44,871 bases of DNA, from positions 1 through 44,871 of the forward strand of contig JABFSA010000044.1 in the NCBI GenBank assembly GCA_013140775.1, given 5' to 3'. Positions 23,957-32,969 of this stretch are shown here, one piece after another. The stretch comes from Acidobacteriota bacterium (lineage in GTDB: Bacteria; Acidobacteriota; Vicinamibacteria; Vicinamibacterales; UBA2999). The stretch's first letter is position 1; every line of letters starts with the position of its first letter. The notes beneath the pieces were generated by a model. That model was not told the DNA's origin. It ran no database searches and was given only the letters and a program-made list of their open reading frames with translations. The position numbers and the translations under genes were made by a program.

Positions 23957-25993
23957 TCAGCTTTTCGACAATCGGTTGGATATCAGCGTATCTGCTCCGA
24001 GGACGAGAATTCCGAGCACGAGCAGATACCACCACAGCCGCTGCGACCGCTCCTGCGCGTCAGGAGGCAGGGGCACCCCCGCCGTTCCCGGTCGAGCCCC
24101 ATCGTCGGTCGCGCGCGCCGCCGCCACAATCTCCTTCGGATCCATACCGGTCAGGTCCGACTCCGTCGAATCCACGTTGCTCGCCACAACCGCCGCAACC
24201 CCGTCTCCGGACCGGCTCCGCAGCTCGTAGAACCCCTGCTCCGCCAGTTCGAATACCTCGGAGCCTTCCTCGTCCAGCGGAACCTGCTTGCCGGACGGCA
24301 TGACGATGACGCCTCCTCCCGGCTTAACCGCTGCGGCGCCGAACGATGCATCGAGTACCTGACCGACGGTTGACCAGGGAGCCGGCTCCGAATATCCCGA
24401 AAGATGCCGGGCGACCCGGTGAATAAAAGGGAGAAACACTGGCTTCAGCGGGAAGTCACTGGCGGCGAGGTCGAGTGAGGAGGTCCACAACAGTACACGG
24501 CCCGTGCCCACGCGCCTTTCGAGCAGCGCCGGAGCCCCGCCATCGAACCGCGCCAGCACCTGGACCGATGCCGCCGGCTCCACCGCGCGATAGCCAAACA
24601 CCCGCACCGCGGAAAAGTCACCGCTACGCGGCGCGCGGAAGGGCTCGAAGACTGGATGACCGTATTCGAGCGCGCCAATGCGAGCCGCGTCTCCTCGCGT
24701 CCTGTCCACGGGCCCCTGCAGTGTTGCGGGCAGGAGATCCACATCCTGTGCCCACGACGACCGGGTTCCCAGCGCGACAAACAGCCCGCCGCCGCCTTCG
24801 ACAAACCGGGCGAGACGACGGCCGAGCGCTGCGGGCGCGGCGACGTCGTTGACGAGTACGACCGCCGCCCGGCGCAGGTCGTCGTCTGAAAGGGTGTCAG
24901 CCTGGCGAACGGTGACTTCAAACCGCGGCGCATCACCTATCGCAAGCGCGCGTGAGAGATACAAACCCGCGCTTCCAGATCCGCCGCGGTCCACGACTAC
25001 CACGTGCACCGGCTCGGTAGGCGATATCACGAAGTTGAACGCGTTGTCGGCCGCGAGGGCGTCGGCGCCTGCCCGTACGGTGCCGCGCATGTAGTTCGAC
25101 GAGACGCTGAAGGGCGCGAAGACCACAGACGCCGAAGCGCCGGCCTCCACGCTGAGCGGCTTCGACTCGAGCGGCCGGCCGCCAATCTCCAGCGCGAGCT
25201 GTCCGTTCGTCAGTGCACGGGTGCCACGATTCACGACCGCGGCGGTCACCTCGACGCGCTCCTGGTTGGAAAACGTGGACCGGGTCAGCGAAACCGCCGT
25301 CACCGAGACGTTGGGCGCCTCGGTGCCACCCGTAATCGGCACGGGCGTCACAGTGGCTCCGGCGGGAAGTCGCGCGCCTTCCTCGCCTCGCCAGCCGCTG
25401 CGCTGGAAATCACTGATGAGGACAACTTCACGGCGCGGCAGCGGTGACTCGGCAAGGATGCTTCCCGCGACCTTCAACGCCGGCGCGTACCGCGTCGCTC
25501 CCGCTGATGTCTGGGCAGCCGCGACAGCCGACGACAACTGCGCCCGGTCGTTTCCGCCGACCGAACGAAGCGAAATCTCCGCACCCGTCGAGAACAGCAC
25601 CAGCGACCCTCGATCGGCGGGTGCGAGGCCGTTGATAGCGTCATTGGCGGCCGCCCGGGCGCGATCCCAGTGGTCCCCATAGCCAATGCTGTAGCTCTGG
25701 TCGAGCAGGATGACGACTTCCCGCGCGCCGGTTCCCGGCAACGGCGGGGTTTCCCGCGTAAAGAACGGCCGCGAGAACGCGAGGACGATCAGCGCCAGCG
25801 CGGAGAGACGAATCAGCAGCAGCAGCCAGTTGTGAATCCGCCTGCGCTGCGTGGACTTGTACGGCACACGCTGCACGAACATCAGCGAGGGAAACCGCTG
25901 GATCTGCTTCTTCTCGCGCTGGATGAGGTGCACCAGCACGGGAATCGCCAGAGCGGCGAGCGCGACGAAGAAGAGGGGGGCGAGGAATCCCAT
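23957..25993 (-). CDS. BatA/VWA domain membrane protein
   Basis: A 678-residue protein. The N-terminal BatA region has two membrane helices (FFVALAALAIPVLVHLIQRE and LLLLIRLSALALIVLAFSRP) separated by a short basic loop with the typical FPSLMFVQRV. A von Willebrand A domain follows, with the MIDAS motif DQSYS in VVILLDQSYSIG near residue 95. The large C-terminal part includes a CARDB-like segment and a glutamine-amidotransferase-like fold (FVEGGGGLFVALGTRSSWAQ), and the protein ends with a membrane helix (LWWYLLVLGILVLGADTLI). It is probably a MoxR-assisted, metal-binding envelope protein. It lies 12 bases after the DUF58 gene. Confidence 0.88.
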   Translation of the reverse strand: MGFLAPLFFVALAALAIPVLVHLIQREKKQIQRFPSLMFVQRVPYKSTQRRRIHNWLLLLIRLSALALIVLAFSRPFFTRETPPLPGTGAREVVILLDQSYSIGYGDHWDRARAAANDAINGLAPADRGSLVLFSTGAEISLRSVGGNDRAQLSSAVAAAQTSAGATRYAPALKVAGSILAESPLPRREVVLISDFQRSGWRGEEGARLPAGATVTPVPITGGTEAPNVSVTAVSLTRSTFSNQERVEVTAAVVNRGTRALTNGQLALEIGGRPLESKPLSVEAGASASVVFAPFSVSSNYMRGTVRAGADALAADNAFNFVISPTEPVHVVVVDRGGSGSAGLYLSRALAIGDAPRFEVTVRQADTLSDDDLRRAAVVLVNDVAAPAALGRRLARFVEGGGGLFVALGTRSSWAQDVDLLPATLQGPVDRTRGDAARIGALEYGHPVFEPFRAPRSGDFSAVRVFGYRAVEPAASVQVLARFDGGAPALLERRVGTGRVLLWTSSLDLAASDFPLKPVFLPFIHRVARHLSGYSEPAPWSTVGQVLDASFGAAAVKPGGGVIVMPSGKQVPLDEEGSEVFELAEQGFYELRSRSGDGVAAVVASNVDSTESDLTGMDPKEIVAAARATDDGARPGTAGVPLPPDAQERSQRLWWYLLVLGILVLGADTLISNRLSKS

Positions 25994-26005
25994 GTCAGCA
26001 GCGAC

Positions 26006-26935
26006 CTAACGAACCCGCATCCTCTTCTCGCGCGAGCCCAGATATCGGTACAGCGCGTGATCGAGCGGCTGCGACGTATTCAACAGCGTGTAGTCCACAC
26101 GGACCTCTGAAAATCGCTGCTGCAGCGCGCTGATGTGCGCGTTGACCAGCGAAATGTACTCCTTGCGCATCGCGTCGGGCACAACCGGAATCTGCTCACC
26201 GCTCTCGAGATCCTCGAATGCCTGTGCATCAGAGAAACCGAACTCCAGCTCGGCAGGATCCATGACGTGAAAAACGATGAGATCGTTTCCCCGGAACCGC
26301 AGAGGCGTGATGGCGTCCACCACTTCCTCTGGGTCCTCATAGAAGTCTGAGACCACCACCAGCACGCCGCGCCGGCCGAAGTGCTCCGCGACCTTGTGCA
26401 ACGGCTCCTTCATCCGCCCACCCGGCCGGCCGGCCTTCAGCCGGTCCAGCACGTGAAGAACGGTGTCCATATGCTTCGCTGACGGAGGGATGTGCTCGAC
26501 AATCTCACTGTCAAACGCGACAAAGCCCACACGATCGCGCTGATGGTGCACAAGGTTCGTCAGGCACGCCGTCAGCATCCGCGCGTAGTCGAGCTTCGTG
26601 ATGCCGCGGCTGCCGTAGTCCATGGACTTCGACACATCGAGCAGCACCGAGAAGTTCATGTTGGTCTCGGCTTCGTACTCCTTGATGTAATAGCGATCGG
26701 TCCGCGCCCACAGCCGCCAGTCCATTCGCCGGATGTCGTCGCCGGGAACGTAGCCGCGGTGCTCGGCAAAATCGACCGAGGCGCCGAAATACGGCGCCTT
26801 GTGCAAGCCGTTGATGAACCCGTCGCAGACCGCGCGCGCCACAAGTTCCAGATTCCCGATGCGCGCGAGCACCACCGGGTCCATGAACCGCGCGCCGGGA
26901 ATCGCCGTGGGTGTGTGGGCGCCTAGAAGACTCAT
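26006..26935 (-). CDS. DUF58 domain protein
   Basis: A 309-residue cytoplasmic protein of the DUF58 family, VWA-related. The diagnostic core is DDIRRMDWRLWARTDRYYIK followed by EYEAETNMNFSVLLDVSKSM, in which DVSKS is the MIDAS-type DxSxS motif. RRGVLVVVSDFYEDPEEVV and the FGFSDAQAFEDLESGE region follow. DUF58 proteins are usually encoded beside MoxR ATPases and are taken to be their clients. Here the MoxR gene precedes it by one base, which supports a joint role. Confidence 0.9.
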   Translation of the reverse strand: MSLLGAHTPTAIPGARFMDPVVLARIGNLELVARAVCDGFINGLHKAPYFGASVDFAEHRGYVPGDDIRRMDWRLWARTDRYYIKEYEAETNMNFSVLLDVSKSMDYGSRGITKLDYARMLTACLTNLVHHQRDRVGFVAFDSEIVEHIPPSAKHMDTVLHVLDRLKAGRPGGRMKEPLHKVAEHFGRRGVLVVVSDFYEDPEEVVDAITPLRFRGNDLIVFHVMDPAELEFGFSDAQAFEDLESGEQIPVVPDAMRKEYISLVNAHISALQQRFSEVRVDYTLLNTSQPLDHALYRYLGSREKRMRVR

Positions 26936-26936
26936 G

Positions 26937-27986
26937 TCACATCCCGCTCCGCGGCAGCGGCACGGCCTGGAGGAGTCGATCGACCAGGATGTCCGTAGTG
27001 ATGCCCTCGGACTGCGCGTGGAAGTTCGTGATGATCCGGTGCCGGAGAATCGGGTGCGCGATCGCGCGGATGTCCTCGAAGCTCACGTGATACCGGCCGC
27101 TGGTGAGCGCGCGCGCTTTGCCGCCGAGCACCAGGTACTGCGCCGCACGAACGCTGGCGCCGAAGGCCACCCACTTCTTGACGTTCTCGGGGCAGGTCGA
27201 GTCCTTTGGCCGGCTCGCCCGGACGATATCCAGCGCGTGGCGCATCACGGGTTCAGCCACCGGCACTTTCCTGACAAGGCGCTGAAACGCGATCAGATCC
27301 TCACCGGAAATCGGACGCTCGAGCGTGGGATCCTGCAGCGCAGTCGTCGTCCGCACCACGTCGTACTCTTCGTTGTAGGGCGGGTGCTCAATCACGATGT
27401 GGAACATGAAGCGGTCGAGTTGAGCTTCCGGCAGCGGATACGTGCCTTCGAGCTCGATCGGGTTCTGCGTCGCGAACACGTAAAAGGGCTCTTCGAGCTT
27501 GTAGGTACGGCCCTGAATCGTGACGCGATGCTCCTGCATGGCTTCAAGGAGCGCCGACTGCGTCTTGGGTGGGGTTCGATTGATTTCGTCGGCCAGCACG
27601 ATGTTGGCGAAAATCGGCCCCGGGGCAAACACCATCGAGCGTCGTCCGGTGGTCGAGTCCTCCTGCACGAGGTCTGTGCCGGTGATGTCGGACGGCATCA
27701 GGTCAGGCGTGAACTGTATGCGCGAAAACTTGAGCTGCAGCACGCGCGAGATGGTGTGAATCAACAGGGTCTTGGCCAATCCGGGTGCGCCAACGATCAG
27801 GCTGTTGCCACCGACAAACAGGGTGGCGAGCACCTGGGAGATCACTTCCTCCTGGCCGACGATGACCTTGCGAAGTTCCTTCAGGATCTGCTCGCGACCC
27901 AGCTTCATCCGGTCGGCGAGCGCGAGGTCGTCAGGGGATGCGAGGTCAACGGCCTCGGACTGATTCAGCACGGCTCGATCGCTCAT
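26937..27986 (-). CDS. MoxR family AAA+ ATPase
   Basis: A 349-residue AAA+ ATPase, a chaperone-like protein that helps VWA proteins mature or insert metal. Walker A is GAPGLAKT in SLIVGAPGLAKTLLIHTISR, Walker B is VLADEINR, and sensor-1 is FATQNP. The MoxR pattern GRTYKLEEPFYVFATQNPIE, LPEAQLDRFMFHI and the C-terminal GASVRAAQYLVLGGKARALT are all present. It starts in an ATGA overlap with the caspase-fold gene and is followed after one base by the DUF58 gene. It is complete and normal in length. Confidence 0.95.
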   Translation of the reverse strand: MSDRAVLNQSEAVDLASPDDLALADRMKLGREQILKELRKVIVGQEEVISQVLATLFVGGNSLIVGAPGLAKTLLIHTISRVLQLKFSRIQFTPDLMPSDITGTDLVQEDSTTGRRSMVFAPGPIFANIVLADEINRTPPKTQSALLEAMQEHRVTIQGRTYKLEEPFYVFATQNPIELEGTYPLPEAQLDRFMFHIVIEHPPYNEEYDVVRTTTALQDPTLERPISGEDLIAFQRLVRKVPVAEPVMRHALDIVRASRPKDSTCPENVKKWVAFGASVRAAQYLVLGGKARALTSGRYHVSFEDIRAIAHPILRHRIITNFHAQSEGITTDILVDRLLQAVPLPRSGM

Positions 27987-28915
27987 GGCTTGGGATCTCC
28001 CTCGATTGTGCGGATTTCGCGTGTCTTCAGCGCGAGGTCGGTCACCAGGCGCTCGAGTTCGCTCGTGTACTTCGCGGGGGGCATACTCTCTTTCAGCAGC
28101 CGCAATGCCTCGACGCGGCGCTCCAGGTCCCGCCGTTCGAGATAGAGCGCCCTCAGCTTCGGATTTTCAGGCAGGGGCACGGCGTCCGCCGCTGAGCCGA
28201 GAGACAGAGCGGCCGCCAGCTTTCCCTCCGCTCCGGTCGCCGAGGGATCCTGACTCCCCTTCTTGTCGCCGTTGTCGTCGAGAAGCGCGTGCTCCGTTGC
28301 GAGAAGACCCTGCTGCTCGTAGGCGCGCGCGACCTCGGTCTTGGCATACGCGTACGCCTCGAGCATGCTCAGACGACGGTTCTTGTCCGAATCGGCGCCT
28401 TCGGTCGAGAACGCCTCAACGAAGTAGCCGCCAAAGAGCGTCGTGAACTGCTGAGCGCCCGATCGCGTCGCGGTAATGATCGTTCGGCCAGGCGCGGAGA
28501 GTTCTTCAACAAAGGGGCCGCTGGAACTCGCCGTGTTCACAAAGACGATATTGCGTGTGCGCAGCTTCTTCAGTTGCGTGTTGAAATCCGCCGCGGTCAT
28601 GTCGGGGCCCGGCAGGTTGAATCGGGCCGTCTGACCATCGAAACTGCCGTGCCCGAACAGCACGACATACACGACGTCCTCGGGCGCCGCATCCTTTGCG
28701 AACGCAGTCAGTGCCTTGTCAATCTCCTCGCGAGTGGACCGGCCACCGACGCGCGGCCCGCCTTCTTTCGTGTCTGCGAGGTACACGAGCCGCTCCGGCG
28801 AGACACCAACCTTGGCGGACGCATCCGCCAGCGCTGTTCCCCACTTCTGGAACTGAGCACCGTGCTCGGGATCCCCCGACAGGCCGACGACAATCAGGAG
28901 GAAGGCGCGGAGCAT
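27983..28915 (-). CDS. Caspase-fold (clan CD-like) protein lacking the catalytic Cys
   Basis: A 310-residue protein. Residues about 1-205 look like a clan CD peptidase (caspase/legumain-like) domain. The catalytic His region is VVYVVLFGHGSFDG. The following strand, which normally carries the Cys in a pattern like ACxSG, reads IVFVNTASSSGPFVEE, with Ser in that place. The ITATRSGAQQFTTLFGGYFVEAFS block continues the fold. A weak N-terminal hydrophobic stretch (LRAFLLIVVGL) may be the first core strand or a signal. The C-terminal third is helical, with charged coiled coil. The ATG at 28915 overlaps the upstream stop (TGATG), so coupling is likely and the upstream open frame to 28957 is not used. 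It may be a pseudoenzyme or a Ser-type variant. Confidence 0.75.
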   Translation of the reverse strand: MLRAFLLIVVGLSGDPEHGAQFQKWGTALADASAKVGVSPERLVYLADTKEGGPRVGGRSTREEIDKALTAFAKDAAPEDVVYVVLFGHGSFDGQTARFNLPGPDMTAADFNTQLKKLRTRNIVFVNTASSSGPFVEELSAPGRTIITATRSGAQQFTTLFGGYFVEAFSTEGADSDKNRRLSMLEAYAYAKTEVARAYEQQGLLATEHALLDDNGDKKGSQDPSATGAEGKLAAALSLGSAADAVPLPENPKLRALYLERRDLERRVEALRLLKESMPPAKYTSELERLVTDLALKTREIRTIEGDPKP

Positions 28916-31251
28916 CAGGTGAGTCCCACGACCCTGCGGTAGCCCCACTCCGCGCATACCAGCCCCATCAGGAGCAGCAGGACGATCGGCATGTTCCAGA
29001 GCTCGCGCTCTTCCACCGACGTCACGCCACGACCGGCGTACCGCACGTCCTCCGCCAGGCCGGCCGCATTCTCCGGCGTATAGAACCGCCCCGACGTCTC
29101 TTCCGCGATCCGCTTCAACGGCGCCTCGTGCATGGTCGGATCGAAGAACTCCGCGTCGCTGGCGCCGGCACGCATGAACGCCACACCGCTGCCGACGATG
29201 TCCGAGCCCCGCGAGGAGTCCACCGCAATCTCATAGGTGCCCGCATCGCTGCTCACGAACCTGCCGCGGTAGAGACCGTCACGATCTCCGGTCCATTCGA
29301 GTGGCACGTCGATAGACCCGCCATTCGGCGTGGTGACACGAGCCGTGACACTGGCGTCGTTCAACTCCACGTATGTCTTGTCGAGAACCGTCGCCTCGAT
29401 TGTGACTGGCTCGCCCGGCTCGACCCGTTCGCTGGTCGAATGCGCTTCGACAACCCCTGGAACGCCGTCCACGAGCCAGCGCAGCAGCTGACGCCAGTAG
29501 TTTTCGTGCGTTTGATCCTCGAGGGAAATGGACGCGTGCATCTGCCACTGCCACGTGTCCTGGAGCGTGAGCGCCACCGACTTGCCGCGGCCGAACTGGT
29601 GCCACGTCAGCACGGGCTGCGAACGGCCACGTTCGTCGGTTCCGCTCAAGAGCACCGTGGCTGCGGGCTTGGGAACGAGCGGCGCATTCACCGACGTCAC
29701 CTGCGGCAGATCCTTCCACCGCGCAATGGACGCGGATTCAGTGGCCGCGATCTGCGTCGCCGCATGCGTCTGGCCCGCACGAGTCGGTGCGATCTGGAGC
29801 CTGGCCAGGTCTGCAGGCTCCGATGCGCGAGTCTTCGCGTCGATAGCCAGCGGCAGCGCATCCGCCACCGGCGTGCCCCCGTAACCGCCTTCACCAAACG
29901 ACCGCGCGCCGCCGAGCATCAGGAGTCCCCCGCCGCGGCGATCGACGAAGTCCGCGATCATCTGCAGCTGATCACCGGAAAACGCACCCGCTTCGATGCT
30001 CCCCAGAATGATCGCCCTGTAGGAGAACAATTCCTCACGGGTCTTGGGGAAGCCACCGACGAGCTCATCGGCGCCATCGACGCCGATGCGCATGAACTTG
30101 TTGTCCGCGGTGCGCTGGAGCGCGACGACCTGGAGATTCTTGTCCTCGTCCACCGCCCGCCGGATGAACTTCATCTCGAAACGCGGTTCACCCTCGAAGT
30201 ACAAGATCTTCTCGCGCACGTCGCGCACGTCGATGAGTGTCTCGCGCACGTTGTTCTGCGTCACGACCTCGTCGGGTAGCGGCGCCACACGGAACTTGAA
30301 CAGGCGCGGGCCAGGCTCAGATGCCGTGGCGCGAACACGGGCCGTCGCCGGGCTGCCGTCGTTGGGGAGCTGCACCTTCTCGGACCCGACGATACGCCCC
30401 TCGTCCTCCACATCCACCGTCACGGTGCTTCCGGCATAGCCCGTCTGGGTGACCACCACGTCCACAAGCAGGGAGGCGTCCTTCAGTACCGTTCGCGGAG
30501 TGCTGACCCGGTCGATCTGCACGTCGCGCGGCAACTGGGCGCTGCCAACACCAACCGTGTACACAGGCAGCTTCTCGGCCTTCAACCCAAGCAGCGCCTC
30601 GCTCAAGGAGGCTTCACTCGTGTCGGCGCCATCCGACACCAGGACAATGCCGGAAACCGGTAATCCCGTGAGCTCCTCGCGCGCTCCGTCGAGCGCGGCC
30701 CCTAGCCTGGTCTGCGATCCGGCAAAGGAAAGGTCGTTTGCGGACTCGAGACGCCCCGCGGTCGCCGAAAAACGGAAGGTTCGCACGAGAAAACGATCCG
30801 ACAACGCCTTGATGAGCGGGCTTTCGGGGCCGCCAAACTGCTCCCGGACGTAAGAGCCCCGGGGCTGGCCCTGCCAATCTGGAATCTGCATGCTCCTGGA
30901 GTCGTCCAGGAGAACCGCGACGACGTTTTGTTGGGGAATGGCCGCGCGGACGACGAGGGTGGGACGGAAGAGACAGAACAGGACAACGGCCAGGGCCGCC
31001 ATTCGAAGGCCGGTCAGGACGATTCGATCGCGTAGCCGGCCCTTTCCACGGACGCTGCGGTAGGTGACGATCGCCGCCACCATGACCGCCCCGGCGAGCG
31101 CCGCTGCCACCATCGACCCGGTGCTGAGGTCGAAGCGCAGCTCACCCTGCTGGAAGATGACCGGCCTGTGGCTGAAAAGAAATTGAAAAATGGCGTCGAA
31201 CAACGTTCTCTCCGGGAAGACGCTCGTTCGTGACGAGCGCCGATCATACAT
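28915..31251 (-). CDS. VWA and glutamine-amidotransferase-like membrane protein (first gene of the operon)
   Basis: A protein of up to 778 residues. Two membrane helices near the N terminus (MVAAALAGAVMVAAIVTYRS and IVLTGLRMAALAVVLFCLFRP) precede a VWA domain with a DDSRS MIDAS motif (VAVLLDDSRSMQIP). A CARDB-like region follows, then a DUF1355/class I amidotransferase-like domain (DFVDRRGGGLLMLGGARSFG EGGYG) near residue 450. A beta-rich domain and a final membrane helix (MPIVLLLLMGLVCAEW) complete it. No catalytic Cys is seen in the amidotransferase-like domain. The ATG at 31251 is the annotated start. A TTG at 31203, with GGAGA just upstream and directly before LFDAIFQFLF, is a good alternative. 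Confidence 0.85.
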   Translation of the reverse strand: MYDRRSSRTSVFPERTLFDAIFQFLFSHRPVIFQQGELRFDLSTGSMVAAALAGAVMVAAIVTYRSVRGKGRLRDRIVLTGLRMAALAVVLFCLFRPTLVVRAAIPQQNVVAVLLDDSRSMQIPDWQGQPRGSYVREQFGGPESPLIKALSDRFLVRTFRFSATAGRLESANDLSFAGSQTRLGAALDGAREELTGLPVSGIVLVSDGADTSEASLSEALLGLKAEKLPVYTVGVGSAQLPRDVQIDRVSTPRTVLKDASLLVDVVVTQTGYAGSTVTVDVEDEGRIVGSEKVQLPNDGSPATARVRATASEPGPRLFKFRVAPLPDEVVTQNNVRETLIDVRDVREKILYFEGEPRFEMKFIRRAVDEDKNLQVVALQRTADNKFMRIGVDGADELVGGFPKTREELFSYRAIILGSIEAGAFSGDQLQMIADFVDRRGGGLLMLGGARSFGEGGYGGTPVADALPLAIDAKTRASEPADLARLQIAPTRAGQTHAATQIAATESASIARWKDLPQVTSVNAPLVPKPAATVLLSGTDERGRSQPVLTWHQFGRGKSVALTLQDTWQWQMHASISLEDQTHENYWRQLLRWLVDGVPGVVEAHSTSERVEPGEPVTIEATVLDKTYVELNDASVTARVTTPNGGSIDVPLEWTGDRDGLYRGRFVSSDAGTYEIAVDSSRGSDIVGSGVAFMRAGASDAEFFDPTMHEAPLKRIAEETSGRFYTPENAAGLAEDVRYAGRGVTSVEERELWNMPIVLLLLMGLVCAEWGYRRVVGLT

Positions 31252-31396
31252 GTTGCCGCTGCCCGGCGGAACGCCTTCGCGGCCCCTTAGAACTATCTAC
31301 GCCAGCCGACCGCGCTTATCGTACTTTGCAAAACCCGGGGGTTCAAACGAAAGCCCGTCGCCCGCGAACACCCGCCGGTAAGATAGGCACCCGAGC

Positions 31397-32946
31397 ATGA
31401 TGCCCGTGGCGCCCCCCGATCCGGCAGCTGCATCAGCCACGAGTGCCCCGGCCGCTCCGTCGGCAGGCCTCGCGCTCGACGCGGATCTGTCGTTCAAGAT
31501 CGGCGCGGTCATCGTGCTGGCCGTGCTGTATCTGCTCTTCCTCAACCGCTTTTCCTTTGATCTCAACGGCGAGCGCTACTTCGTCCTGAGCGACGACCAG
31601 ATGATTTCCATGCGGTACGCCCGGAATCTGGCGACGGGGCTTGGCCCTGTCTGGAATCCGGGAGAACGCGTCGAAGGATTCACGAACCCGCTGTGGACGG
31701 CCTACATGGCGCTCTGGCACCTGGTGGGAGTGTCGCCAGCGAAGATTTCGCTCCCTATTCTCCTGACAAGCGCAGTGATCCTGATCCTGAACGCGTTGAC
31801 CGTGTACTCGATCGCAGCGAAGTTGTCGCCGCGGTCGAGACCGGTGCCGCGAGTCGCGATGGTCCTCGCCGGAACCTATTGGTCTCTCGTCCACTGGTCG
31901 CTCGAGGGTTTTGAAGTGGGCTTGACGGCCCTGCTCGCCAGCACCGTGGCGCTTCAGGCGTTCGTGTATGAGGAATCACAACGGACCCGCCAACTCGTCC
32001 TCATAGCCCTCTGCCTGATTGCCCTGGGCTGGACGCGCGTGGAAATGCTTGCCGTCGCCGGCATCCCGGTCGCCTACCTGATGCTGACCGAATCCAGCCG
32101 GTCCAGGCTCTTTACCTTCGTGGCGTTCCCCGTGGCAGCAAGCCTCGCGCTGCTCTTTGGCGCGCGGTTCTGGTACTTCGGCGAATGGCTGCCCAATACC
32201 TACTACCTGAAACTCACGGGCATCACTCTGCGTGACCGAACGTTCATGGTCTCGAAAAAGCCGGGACGACGCTCATGACGCACCTCTCGTTCGTGCTCGC
32301 GCCGATCGTGCTGACAGGCTTCACGCTCACCCGCCACCGGAGGATTGCCGTTCTGCTGGCGATGTGTACCGTCGCAATGGCGTATACGGTTTACATCGGT
32401 GGCGATACCTGGGAACGTCCGTATCACGCAAGCCGCTTCCTGGCGGCGATCACGCCGCTCCTCATCTGTGTCGCCCTCAGCCTGACCCGCGAACGTGTCG
32501 CCCAGCGTCACGGGTCGATCGCGCCGGTGGTGGTCACTGTCCTTGGACTGCTGATGGCCACGGGACTCAGCGGGCGCAGTTTTCGAGCGTGGCTGCGAAC
32601 GGACATGGATCACAACAAGCTCTTCGGCCAGGTGGTGCTCGGCGAAATGCTGCGGGAGCAGGCGGCCCCAGACGCCCGGATTGCCGTCGTGTGGGCGGGA
32701 GCCGCACCGTACTTTTCCGGTCTCTACACGATCGATCTGTTGGGCAAATCCGACAAATTCATCGCCCGTACTCCGCCCCACAACATGGCGCTCGGCCACA
32801 ACAAGTGGGACAACGCGCACAGCATCGGCGAGCTGAAACCCGACTACATCCTCGAACTGTGGGACCGCAGCCCGGAGAGTCTTGCCTATGTCACCGGGCT
32901 CGGATACTCCGAAATGCCGAACGGCATTTTCGTCCGTTCGCGCTGA
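31397..32946 (+). pseudogene. Membrane glycosyltransferase-like gene split by a one-base deletion
   Basis: Two overlapping frames encode one protein of about 516 residues. The first, 31397-32278, has several membrane helices and the opening YFVLSDDQMISMRYARNLAT followed by GLGPVWNPGERVEGFTNPLW, typical of polytopic GT-C-like arabinosyl/mannosyltransferase relatives, and ends shortly after LPNTYYLKLTGITLRDR. The second, up to 32946, carries AYTVYIGGDTWERPYHASRF and the soluble C-terminal domain. Reading the second frame backwards gives NVHGLEKAGTTLMTHLSF, which continues LRDR directly if one base is restored near 32236-32242. The two parts meet in ATGA at 32275, so the alternative is two coupled genes, but the homology argues for a single broken gene or a sequencing error. 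Confidence 0.75.
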
Positions 32947-32969
32947 CGCTGCCGAACGCGCGAGTCACA

